The translations under genes and the position numbers were made by a program. This document shows, one piece after another, positions 1-7,256 of a stretch of 14,289 nt of DNA. The notes beneath the pieces were generated by a model. The model was not told the DNA's origin. It worked only from the letters and a program-made list of their open reading frames with translations, and did no database searches. Position 1 is the stretch's first letter; each line of letters opens with the position of its first letter. The stretch comes from Roseivirga sp. UBA6061 (lineage in GTDB: Bacteria > Bacteroidota > Bacteroidia > Cytophagales > Cyclobacteriaceae): contig DIYF01000020.1 in NCBI GenBank assembly GCA_002427745.1, positions 1-14,289 on the forward strand. Direction: 5' to 3'.

Positions 1-80
1 ATGAGAACCCCGGTTCGAAACCGCAGCGCAGCGCAGGTTCGCGAGGGCTTGTGTGGCGTGCCTTGTGGGCGCTGCCAGCC
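1..80. other. GC-rich segment after the pseudo-STAND gene, with a short hairpin
   Basis: This is the non-coding end of the window after the stop codon of the large minus-strand gene. It is visibly much richer in G+C than the neighbouring gene. It contains a short perfect hairpin at 11-23 (CGGTT, loop CGA, AACCG) and a GCAGC-type run at about 22-35. There is no T-tract, so it is not a convincing terminator on either strand. It shares the 9-mer CCTTGTGGG with the REP-like element near 7650, so it may be part of an interspersed repeat or an island edge. The segment is cut by the window end and cannot be classified. Confidence 0.3.
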
Positions 81-2567
81 TCAGTTTTTTGCTGCCAGCA
101 TGATTTTTCTTTCCTGGTCTGATTTGAGTAGCGTTTTGGCAGCTATAGGCCTCCATGCTTTGTATTTCGATGTCTTCATACAATTGCTTACGATTTCTTC
201 CAGCTCCAGTCCCAGATAACTGCCGGAAGCAATGATATAAGCGAAAAAGGTACTGAGAGAATTGAGCTTTTCCGTTTCTCCTTCTATACTTTGAAGCCAG
301 AGTTCAAAACTTTTGATGGCCTGCGCAAGTAGTTCTCTGACCTGGTCTGAACTTATCAGCAGCCTATTCGGAAATGTGTTGTTGATAAAGCCGGCTATTT
401 TTCTGGCATGTGCTTCATTCATGATCATGACAGATACTATCATGATCCATTCCTCATTGCGGTTAAGTGTCTCATCGTATTGTTTGATTGAAAGAGAGAG
501 CTTTTTAAGAAGACCTGCCTCGCCAAAGACAATGTTTGCCAGTAGTCTGTGTAGGGTAGAATTGTCTTCTTTCAACCATTTTTCTATTTCTTCAAAGACC
601 AGCAATATGCTGGACTCATAACAAACTTCCAGAAGTAAATTGGTTACCAGGTTCATCAGAGTCAGGGTTTCCTTGAGGTATCTCTCAAAGTCTTTGACCT
701 TTTCCTCTGACTCCAGCAAGTCATATAATTCTTTAACTCTGATGCCGGTGAATAGCTGTTTGGTTCGCCAGTCAATCTTGCTTTGAAGCTTTTCATAAGT
801 ATCGATTGGCTTGACAATCACCTCATTTAACAGGGCTCCCAGATTTTTAAATGAAACCTCAGGCTCGATGATGGCCAGTTTGGATGTTACGATGATGTAA
901 GTCCAGACTTTGTCGAAGTTATGCCGGTCATTGCTTTTTTGAATCAGACCCTTAAGAATTTCTACCGCAAAAGCCCTGTACTTTAGGTTTTTACTTGCCC
1001 ATATGCCTTGATAAATGGCACTGACCAAATAGTTGTCGCTTTCATGTTTTGATGCGGCAAGAGACAGGATTTGTGGCCTGACCTGCCCCATGTCCACCTC
1101 ACAGAGCCGGCCATAAATTCTGGCTGCAATTGTACCCAGGACCTTATCTTTCATCAAGGTGCTGATAAGGGGGAGTAGCCGTGTAAGCTGCAGAGAATAC
1201 TCGTTTATGAAGATATTCCATAGCTCATCAACATAGTAATCTTCCTTAAAGGTTATGCCTATGCTTCCGGAACTGTTAAAGGAACTGTCCTTTACCGCCC
1301 TGCATGCTTCGAGCCACTCGGTATCACTTTTTACCCTGGGCCAGAGCTGGTGTTCGATTTGAACAGACTCAATTTCCATAAAGTACTCCTCAATTTTATC
1401 AAGCAGCAGGTTGTATTGTAAAAGTGAGATTCGTTGGTTCAGGGAAGCACCTTGCGTCAGGCACAAAGTAAGCAATCTGTTCCAGACGGGACGATCTATC
1501 GTGGCAACCGAACGTAGCCAGTGACTGAGGTTCAGACTGTCTTCTGTGATTTCTTTCAGAAGCCGTTCGTCAGGAGCAAGATGTTTGTCCAGCCGCATTC
1601 TTTGCTGAAGCTGCTCTAATACCAGGTTAATCTGATTAACAGTGAGGCCAGCCCTGATAAAGTGGGATGATAAGAGTTCTTTTTGGTCCAGTAACCGGGT
1701 TGCTTGTTGTTCTTTGAGAAAACGGTCTTTTGCAGCTTTTTGGATTGAGTAATCAATATACATTTTAAGCCTGTCGGGTTCCGGCTGGCCGGCTTTTATC
1801 ACAAGTGTACTGGTATGCTCATTGGGCAGATATTCATGTTCCGCTCTGTCAACGACAAAGAGAAGTTTACACCGGTTTTGTGATAACTCATTTCTCAACT
1901 GGTCAAAAACAGCGATATGATTGAGCAGGTCATTCATGAACCTCACAATTTCAACATTGGCTTTGCTGAGCGTTATCTGAAATACAATGATGGTATCGTG
2001 GCTTTGGTGCTTACGGATAATGTCGTTCCGAATATCTATGATGAGCTGTTTTGCAGGGTTATGGATGAGTATGATCTTCTGAGCTTTTTCCGATTCCTGT
2101 TTCATGGTAGCCGCCAAAGCAAGCGTTGGAAGAGCTTTCTCAACCCTTTCATTTCCTGCGACAATCAGAATGCGGTTATTTTCCACAGTTCTTCTTATGT
2201 GAGTGGCTTCCTTTTTTTTAAAGAAAAACAGCAACTGTTCAGAGTATTCTGCCTCCATTACCGCAGATATCACGGGTTGTGATTTTAACATGAACCTGTT
2301 TTTCTCTGAAGAAGACAGGTGTACATTATTGGCTGATTTGATATAGTTCAGGTTGTTGCCAATGGTGCTATCGCTAATGCCATCTTTAACTACTGTGGCC
2401 GGTTGCTCATTGGGTTTGTCCTGTGGGTTGCCTCCCGCTCCTGTATCATCTGTCTCAGAAGGCGAATTGACTGCGGTGTGGTTTTCAGTGTCCTTACCCG
2501 AAGGCTCAGTCCCCTGGTTGTTATTTGGGCTGGACTTTTCTGGTCCCGTTTGCTGATTCTCTTCCAT
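81..2567 (-). CDS. Large pseudo-STAND-like protein with degenerate P-loop and helical C-terminal half
   Basis: This 828-residue protein is the last gene of the six-gene operon. Its start ATG (2565-2567) lies 29 bp after the SPFH gene's stop. Residues 1-60 are hydrophilic and low-complexity (Asn, Gln, Ser, Pro, Glu), probably a disordered linker. Residues 60-85 form a short Gly/Asn-rich, beta-prone stretch (STIGNNLNYI) reminiscent of the TIR protein's tail. From about 90 to 260 the pattern is that of a STAND/AAA-type NTPase: a hydrophobic strand, then GNERVEKA at 138-145 in the Walker A position, and KLLFVVDRAE at 234-243 in the Walker B position. The usual GK[ST] is replaced by EKA, so ATP hydrolysis is doubtful. 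The remaining 560 or so residues are helical and resemble a superhelical repeat scaffold. There is no signal peptide or membrane segment, so it should be cytosolic. I infer a sensor or scaffold subunit of a defence-like system. No named family is recognised, and the fold assignment is a motif-level judgement. Confidence 0.8.
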   Translation of the reverse strand: MEENQQTGPEKSSPNNNQGTEPSGKDTENHTAVNSPSETDDTGAGGNPQDKPNEQPATVVKDGISDSTIGNNLNYIKSANNVHLSSSEKNRFMLKSQPVISAVMEAEYSEQLLFFFKKKEATHIRRTVENNRILIVAGNERVEKALPTLALAATMKQESEKAQKIILIHNPAKQLIIDIRNDIIRKHQSHDTIIVFQITLSKANVEIVRFMNDLLNHIAVFDQLRNELSQNRCKLLFVVDRAEHEYLPNEHTSTLVIKAGQPEPDRLKMYIDYSIQKAAKDRFLKEQQATRLLDQKELLSSHFIRAGLTVNQINLVLEQLQQRMRLDKHLAPDERLLKEITEDSLNLSHWLRSVATIDRPVWNRLLTLCLTQGASLNQRISLLQYNLLLDKIEEYFMEIESVQIEHQLWPRVKSDTEWLEACRAVKDSSFNSSGSIGITFKEDYYVDELWNIFINEYSLQLTRLLPLISTLMKDKVLGTIAARIYGRLCEVDMGQVRPQILSLAASKHESDNYLVSAIYQGIWASKNLKYRAFAVEILKGLIQKSNDRHNFDKVWTYIIVTSKLAIIEPEVSFKNLGALLNEVIVKPIDTYEKLQSKIDWRTKQLFTGIRVKELYDLLESEEKVKDFERYLKETLTLMNLVTNLLLEVCYESSILLVFEEIEKWLKEDNSTLHRLLANIVFGEAGLLKKLSLSIKQYDETLNRNEEWIMIVSVMIMNEAHARKIAGFINNTFPNRLLISSDQVRELLAQAIKSFELWLQSIEGETEKLNSLSTFFAYIIASGSYLGLELEEIVSNCMKTSKYKAWRPIAAKTLLKSDQERKIMLAAKN

Positions 2568-2596
2568 TGTTTTGTGGCCTTAGTATGAGGGAATGA

Positions 2597-3745
2597 TTAA
2601 ACCGACTCTGCACTTTCTTGCAGGGCAGCGATATGGGTTCTGAGCTTTTCCTGAAAGGAGCTATGAGTGGGGAGCGAGAAAATCTGTTCGTGACAAGCGG
2701 GCAGTTCCTCTTCAGCTATAAATGAGGCCGAAAGCTTCAGCAGGCATGACAAAAGAGGTCTTTGGATGCCCTCTTCCAGAGGTGTTTCTGTGATGAGTTT
2801 TATTGCGGTAAACAGCTGCTGAAAGAAAGGAGCCTGAAAATCGCCTGCTGTACCCGAATCAAGCGCGGAGATTGAACCGGCACTTTCCAATGTCGCACCC
2901 TCGGAAATACCTTTGGTGATCATTTGAATTTTCTGGAATGCGGATATCACCGAACTGACATCTTCCGGTCTTTTTATTTGACTGGCGAGTTCTTCGCCAA
3001 TGGTTTGAATAGCGTTGGAGCTGGTTCCGGAAATGGACTTAAGTATGTCCATCTTTATCGTATGCTTGGTGCGTTTCTCATCGTTCCTGAGTTGATCATC
3101 GAGAAGTTTTTCCTGCTGCTCACCTTCTATTTCGCCTTTTACATCGTCAACTCGCTTTTTGTTTCGGAGTTCCTTTATCTGAGTATCCGGTTCAACCACA
3201 TCTTCGGTGAGTCTTCTTGAAAGGTTGAGGTCTTCCATCTCAAGACCGATTTCATTACCATAATTGTTGAGGTACTCACCAAGGGAGATCATCTCTCCGT
3301 TACCGGGGTTGATAAATTGATTTGATATGTCGGCTACCTGGTTTTCAAAACGGCCGAAGTCCCTGATGTCCTGCCAGTCAAAGCCGGTTACTACCCTGGA
3401 AACAATCTGCTGGATTTTTTTTCTGAACTTTTTTAAGGGGTCTTCCCTGAGTTTTTTGACCACTCTTTGGCTGTCAGTTACGCTGACCGTATAGCTGAAA
3501 CCCAGATAAAACTGATCGATATTGTTTTTGTGTAATTGTGAGCTCTCATAGTTTATCTCCAGGGGAGAGCACCTGACCGCGTACAAGTGATAATTCCCGA
3601 GGAATCCTTTTCTGGGTTTTTGTCCGTCCGGACAGGTCTCTTTATAGCGACCGTCCTTATATACCACTAAGTCATAATCTTCTTCCAGTGAAAAGTCATT
3701 TCCTTTATCAATGACTAGTCTTTTTTCAGTTGTGAACTTACTCAT
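2597..3745 (-). CDS. SPFH/band-7-like domain protein, soluble
   Basis: A 382-residue protein. Residues 75-180 follow the SPFH (stomatin/prohibitin/flotillin) pattern: a strand with VSVTDSQRVVKKL, a basic helix (RKKIQQIVSRVV), then a long helix ending in the hallmark GLEMEDLNLSRRL segment (about 167-179). A charged coiled-coil-like helix (about 185-232) follows, as in flotillins. The C-terminal 150 residues are helical and unassigned. Unlike most SPFH proteins it has no N-terminal membrane segment, so any membrane contact would be through partners. Its ATG (3743-3745) overlaps the preceding gene by 8 bp, which suggests translational coupling. SPFH proteins form large oligomeric rings or cages on membranes, so here one could surround or organise the MotA/MotB-like complex. 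That role is inference; the domain call rests on pattern recognition. Confidence 0.75.
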   Translation of the reverse strand: MSKFTTEKRLVIDKGNDFSLEEDYDLVVYKDGRYKETCPDGQKPRKGFLGNYHLYAVRCSPLEINYESSQLHKNNIDQFYLGFSYTVSVTDSQRVVKKLREDPLKKFRKKIQQIVSRVVTGFDWQDIRDFGRFENQVADISNQFINPGNGEMISLGEYLNNYGNEIGLEMEDLNLSRRLTEDVVEPDTQIKELRNKKRVDDVKGEIEGEQQEKLLDDQLRNDEKRTKHTIKMDILKSISGTSSNAIQTIGEELASQIKRPEDVSSVISAFQKIQMITKGISEGATLESAGSISALDSGTAGDFQAPFFQQLFTAIKLITETPLEEGIQRPLLSCLLKLSASFIAEEELPACHEQIFSLPTHSSFQEKLRTHIAALQESAESV

Positions 3746-4634
3746 GACGCTTGTTTTTTGTCTTGTCGATTTTTTTTGTGGTCCTGGAAATAATGCGGTT
3801 GAGCAGATAGAGGTTTGCCTCGTGCCACTTTCCCGTTTCCAGGGCTGATTGAATAGAGGGTTTTTCTTTTCTTTTCTGATTTGGCTTTAGACTGGAAAGT
3901 ACCTTCATGAAGAAGCCTCTTTCTTCCAGGATGAGGGTAAGGTCTTGTAGTATCTCAGTGCAAAACTGAGAATAGCCTTTGCTCAGCAATGCTTCAAAAG
4001 ACTGTTCAACCTTGATATCCAGTTTTATCTCAGGTTCGGATATATGAATTTGCCACGGATAAGAGTCTTGATACAATTGCTGAAGCTCTCGGAATTCTCT
4101 CATTAAGCTGCTTTGGGTAGTCGTATCTGAGTTAATCTCTCTGTATTGTCCTATGCCCGATGATACATGCTGTACAATGACTTCCGCTTTTTTAAACAGT
4201 TGTTGTTCTATGGCTTCTCTTGCGGCTCCCAGGTGGGTAGTGAACTGTTTGAAGGCAGGTAATCGGGTCAGCTGAACTGAGTATGTGTCCTCTCTCAGAG
4301 CTTTTTCTATCTTCCGGGCTTCTTCATAGCGCTTGATTACATCTATGCCCTGAAATAATTTGGCCAGCCACTTTTTGCATTCATAGATGCTTCTTATCGC
4401 ATGTTCATATTCCTGTTGGTTGACGTAACGCTGTGCGGCAAACAGCGCATTTTCGCAGCGAATCAGAAGTTGGGCGATTTTAAAGTTTCGCAAAGTCACT
4501 CTTTGATTCTGTATAGAAGAAACCGATTGATCTAATCTGTATTGCGCACCTTGAATTTCATGCTCCAGTACTTCCTGAGAACAGTAGTTGGCCTTGTACG
4601 ACCGATGGATATTTTTCAATCTTCTCAAGCGCAT
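3738..4634 (-). CDS. Helical protein of unknown family in the Zorya-like operon
   Basis: A 298-residue protein with no family I recognise. It is predominantly alpha-helical and charged, rich in Gln, Glu, Lys and Arg, with heptad-like stretches across about 20-200. A short beta-like segment lies at about 195-212, and the C-terminus is very basic (Lys/Arg-rich last 20 residues). There is no signal peptide or transmembrane segment. Its ATG (4632-4634) is 2 bp after the stop of the OmpA-like gene, and its end overlaps the SPFH gene by 8 bp, so it is firmly embedded in the operon. By position it corresponds to ZorC or ZorF in Zorya systems, where the gene after ZorB encodes a cytosolic partner, but I see no sequence motif that would identify it with those families. 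It may be an adaptor between the membrane complex and the downstream proteins (inference). Confidence 0.75.
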   Translation of the reverse strand: MRLRRLKNIHRSYKANYCSQEVLEHEIQGAQYRLDQSVSSIQNQRVTLRNFKIAQLLIRCENALFAAQRYVNQQEYEHAIRSIYECKKWLAKLFQGIDVIKRYEEARKIEKALREDTYSVQLTRLPAFKQFTTHLGAAREAIEQQLFKKAEVIVQHVSSGIGQYREINSDTTTQSSLMREFRELQQLYQDSYPWQIHISEPEIKLDIKVEQSFEALLSKGYSQFCTEILQDLTLILEERGFFMKVLSSLKPNQKRKEKPSIQSALETGKWHEANLYLLNRIISRTTKKIDKTKNKRHE

Positions 4635-4636
4635 GT

Positions 4637-5257
4637 TTATTGATTGTCAAAGCCAGAGAAGTAAATTTTCATTTCTACGCGCCTGTTGGCGGCCATACCT
4701 TTGGCGGTTGTATTGGGTAGCAGGGGCCGGTTGGCACCATAGCCGCTGGCTGATAGTCTTGCTGATGGTATGTTTTTCGACTCCAGGTATTTTAGCACTG
4801 CCAGTGCTCTTGCCGAAGACAAGTCCCAGTTATCCCATGTTGTGCCAGACCTTTGGCGCATCGGTTGACTGTCGGTATGTCCTTCAATCTGTATAAGTCC
4901 AATATCCAGGCGGTCTTGTGTTTCTGTAATCAGCCTTGAACACTTAGAAAGAATCAGCCGTGCCTCATTGCCCATTGTGGCACGGGCCTTTTGGAAAAGC
5001 ACCCCATCCCTGAAGGTTATTTGTACATAGTCCAGACCGTTTCTGGTAGTGATTGTAGAGTCGCGCAGTTCGGAGCTGAATTGGCTTTCAAAGGCCTCCT
5101 GAAATGAGTCTCTTTTCTTGGTGATGAGTATTAACTCCAGGTTTTTGGGATTGATGACCTGATCGAGAAAGGAATAGAGAATAAAAATGATCAGCACCGA
5201 ACTGATCATGTCTATCAGAGAGGGCCATACCGAAAGTGACTTTGATTCTGCTTCCAT
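4637..5257 (-). CDS. ZorB/MotB-like protein: one TM helix plus OmpA-family peptidoglycan-binding domain
   Basis: A 206-residue protein from the ATG at 5255-5257, 5 bp after the upstream channel gene's stop. An open frame continues upstream to 5356, but those codons overlap the channel gene and precede the conserved N-terminus, so the shorter start is chosen. A single transmembrane helix (about 10-32) carries Asp16 in WPSLIDMI, the position of the proton-binding aspartate of MotB and ZorB. The C-terminal half is a clear OmpA/MotB domain: IEGHTDSQP, NWDLSSARA, LSASGYGANRP and ANRRVEMKIYF are its signature blocks for binding diaminopimelate-containing peptidoglycan. Expected topology is a short cytosolic N-terminus with the OmpA domain in the periplasm. 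With the neighbouring MotA-like protein it should form an ion-driven stator anchored to the wall. The domain call is firm; the ZorB subfamily is inferred from operon context. Confidence 0.9.
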   Translation of the reverse strand: MEAESKSLSVWPSLIDMISSVLIIFILYSFLDQVINPKNLELILITKKRDSFQEAFESQFSSELRDSTITTRNGLDYVQITFRDGVLFQKARATMGNEARLILSKCSRLITETQDRLDIGLIQIEGHTDSQPMRQRSGTTWDNWDLSSARALAVLKYLESKNIPSARLSASGYGANRPLLPNTTAKGMAANRRVEMKIYFSGFDNQ

Positions 5258-5262
5258 GATGG

Positions 5263-6465
5263 TCAGGTTAAAATGACGCTGTAGGTGAGTAGTCCTGAAA
5301 TACCGGCCAGCAGAGCAATCATAATAAAGAGGAGCACTTTGGTTGACGGAATCCATCCGGCCTCCACCAGCAATCGGTTATAGCCCTTCACGAAAGACTT
5401 ATTTGATTTCTCAAGGGCTGATATTTCATCGATTATATCCTGGGTTCTGTACTCTTTGATCAGCTTGTGCAGGTTTTCGTTAAGCCCGTTCATGCTGAGT
5501 ACAGCATCCTGGAGCTGGACACTGGATTCCCGGGTAGTGATCTCCCGTACCTGGCTTATGATGTCATTGAACCTTGCGTAGATGCCGTCAAGATTCTGGA
5601 GTGTATCATTATTCTTGTCAATGGTATCGTTGAGCTCCTCGAATGAGTCCTTGAGCCTGTCACTGATTTCATCCAGCACATCTCCTTCCTCCAGGTGAGG
5701 GAAAGTAAAGGGAAGAAGCTTCTCTGCTGTCACACTTTCCAGGTAGTCGAAAAATGCGGCCTGACTTTGTTTTAGTACAAAATTATAGGCGGATACAACC
5801 AAAGTACAGGCCAGACCGGCAAGTGTCGTGGAAAAAGCCGTATTGACCCCTCCCAGCACGTTTTTGATCCCATTGAGTGAGCTTTGGAAGTCGTCAATAC
5901 CGGCCTGTTCCAGGTCTGATAATTGATTACCGATCTCCTGAACCATGATGGTAAGTCCATAGAAAGTGCCTAGCATACCCAGCAGCATCGTCAGGTTCAT
6001 CACGTAGCTTGGAAAGTTGACCGTCCACTTTTTTGCCTCGCCTGCCCTGGTAAGTTTTTGTAAAACATCTACACTCACCTTTACCCGTGCCTTCTTGAGC
6101 TGACTCAGTGTCGACAATCTTTGGTGAATTGCGGTTTTCGCGGATAGATTTTCCTGGAGCAGGCCGATATTCATTGTGGGCTGATAAATGATATCTTCAT
6201 CCTCCTCCTGCGAATCATCCGTTACCTCATCTTCACTTTCTTCCACCTCAGGTGTTACTACCTGGTTTTGCTCTGCCTGCCAGGTAAGTAATTTTTTCTC
6301 TACCTGCGCAATGCTTCGGTTTTCACGATTGTAGCGTCTGCGATGTGACAGGAAAATTCCGGTCGCAATCAGCCAGGAAGCACCAATCAGAATGATGATC
6401 ACCCTGGCAAAGGGAGAGTTGGATTCCCAGAAAAGCAGATAAAGGGTTTCTTGAATTTCGCTCAT
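5263..6465 (-). CDS. ZorA/MotA/TolQ/ExbB-like inner-membrane channel subunit
   Basis: A 400-residue inner-membrane protein whose ATG (6463-6465) lies 7 bp after the TIR gene's stop. Four hydrophobic segments are visible: about 20-40, 152-175 (with GMLGTFYGLTIMV), 205-231 (with GGVNTAFSTTLAGLACTLVV) and 376-398. The second and third carry the Gly/Thr-rich pattern typical of MotA/TolQ/ExbB/ZorA stators. A cytosolic stretch (40-150) holds a very acidic segment at about 70-92, and a helical, coiled-coil-like tail (about 255-370) follows the third segment. Basic residues after segment 1 suggest an outside N-terminus. The partner is the OmpA-like protein encoded next. A C-terminal membrane helix after the tail is unusual, since known ZorA tails are cytosolic coiled coils. 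Alternatives such as ExbB-type transport or gliding-motility subunits are less likely because no TonB-, ExbD- or GldM-like gene is nearby. Confidence 0.87.
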   Translation of the reverse strand: MSEIQETLYLLFWESNSPFARVIIILIGASWLIATGIFLSHRRRYNRENRSIAQVEKKLLTWQAEQNQVVTPEVEESEDEVTDDSQEEDEDIIYQPTMNIGLLQENLSAKTAIHQRLSTLSQLKKARVKVSVDVLQKLTRAGEAKKWTVNFPSYVMNLTMLLGMLGTFYGLTIMVQEIGNQLSDLEQAGIDDFQSSLNGIKNVLGGVNTAFSTTLAGLACTLVVSAYNFVLKQSQAAFFDYLESVTAEKLLPFTFPHLEEGDVLDEISDRLKDSFEELNDTIDKNNDTLQNLDGIYARFNDIISQVREITTRESSVQLQDAVLSMNGLNENLHKLIKEYRTQDIIDEISALEKSNKSFVKGYNRLLVEAGWIPSTKVLLFIMIALLAGISGLLTYSVILT

Positions 6466-6472
6466 GGTCTAT

Positions 6473-7012
6473 TCATTGGATGATCAGGTCTCCGTCACCA
6501 TTGACATCACCGATGGTGGTGATTTTTTGAGCAGTGTTTCCCGTTATGATGGTGCCTGATGAGGGTAGTGGAGCAGGGCTTTTTTGTGTTCCCTTATCGT
6601 CTTTGCCGCTTATCAGCCTTCTGATAATCAATTTGCATATGGCCTTCGGATTGTCCTTCCACTCTATGGCGACCATTCCTTCCGGTATTTGGTCAAAATC
6701 TATTCCTCCTACTGCCAGAGGCAGAATATATCGCCTACCACTCTTTTGCTCTTTCAAAGCTACTTCCAGCTCTTTCCTGGTCCATTTCATTTGAAAAAAG
6801 TGTCTGGAGAGGATTAGCAGGACGAGTTTTGCCTGAGAGTATTTCTCCGAGGTCAGATCATCCAGCTCTCTGCCCCAATTCTCGTCTGTCTTGTCTTTGT
6901 AATAGTAGGTGGTAACACCGTAATCATTAAGCCTTCGGTTGATGGCTTTGGCGATATGGTCATCCTTTTCTGTGAAGGATATGGCGACATGTACTGGTTG
7001 GTCTGACTTCAT
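6473..7012 (-). CDS. TIR-domain protein, probable NADase effector, with Gly/Asn-rich C-terminal tail
   Basis: The first gene of the operon encodes about 179 residues from the ATG at 7010-7012. An in-frame TTG three codons earlier (7019-7021) is preceded by GAGGG at suitable spacing and is a possible alternative start. Residues 6-135 match a bacterial TIR domain: VAISFTEKDDHIA (first strand and BB-loop start), WGRELDD, LVLLILSRHFF, then WTRKELEVAL and YILPLAVGG. The glutamate in WTRKE (residue 81 from the ATG) sits at the catalytic position of NAD-cleaving TIRs. The last 30 residues form a separate beta-prone tail (TTIGDVNGDGDLIIQ) of the sort found beside effector and STAND modules in bacterial conflict proteins. 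There is no membrane segment. I infer an NAD-depleting effector kept in check by the downstream complex. TIR identity is firm; activity and trigger are inferred. Confidence 0.88.
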   Translation of the reverse strand: MKSDQPVHVAISFTEKDDHIAKAINRRLNDYGVTTYYYKDKTDENWGRELDDLTSEKYSQAKLVLLILSRHFFQMKWTRKELEVALKEQKSGRRYILPLAVGGIDFDQIPEGMVAIEWKDNPKAICKLIIRRLISGKDDKGTQKSPAPLPSSGTIITGNTAQKITTIGDVNGDGDLIIQ

Positions 7013-7106
7013 TTTTTTCAACTAAGTACCCTCTTTTGAGACTCAGGTGCATCGTCAGAACTAAGGAATTCAGTGTAGTAGTATGTATGGGGTTTGAAAT
7101 GGCGGA

Positions 7107-7148
7107 GCTATACGCTAAGCGGGCTGGATACTGGCTAAGGGGGCTATA
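7107..7148. promoter_or_regulatory. 20-bp-phased direct repeat upstream of the TIR operon, possible operator
   Basis: GCTAAGCGGGCT (7114-7125) is repeated as GCTAAGGGGGCT (7134-7145) with one mismatch and a start-to-start distance of 20 bp, about two helical turns. GCTATA flanks the pair on both sides (7107-7112 and 7143-7148). The repeat lies roughly 95-135 bp upstream of the TIR start, where a regulator of the operon could bind. No Bacteroidota TTTG/TAnnTTTG promoter could be placed confidently nearby. The repeat is seen in the sequence; regulatory function is inference. Confidence 0.3.
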
Positions 7149-7256
7149 AGTATGACTTTGAGCTAGCTTGCCAGCCATAGAACAGGTCAGAGAAACCGAG
7201 GGTTGATGGTCATGAAAGGTGTTCAGACCACAAGTATTAAATTCAGCAATAAAATA

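Noticed and set aside
1..30. Possible tRNA T-arm (GGTTCGAAACC)
   Set aside because: Only about three base pairs of T-stem form, the 3' acceptor pairing and CCA do not follow, and no upstream part is available.
1917..2282. Plus-strand open frame inside the large pseudo-STAND gene
   Set aside because: It lies wholly within a well-supported longer gene on the other strand and encodes no recognisable domain.
5258..5356. N-terminal extension of the OmpA-like protein
   Set aside because: The extra codons overlap the channel gene and precede the typical MotB/ZorB N-terminus; the ATG at 5257 gives normal gene spacing.
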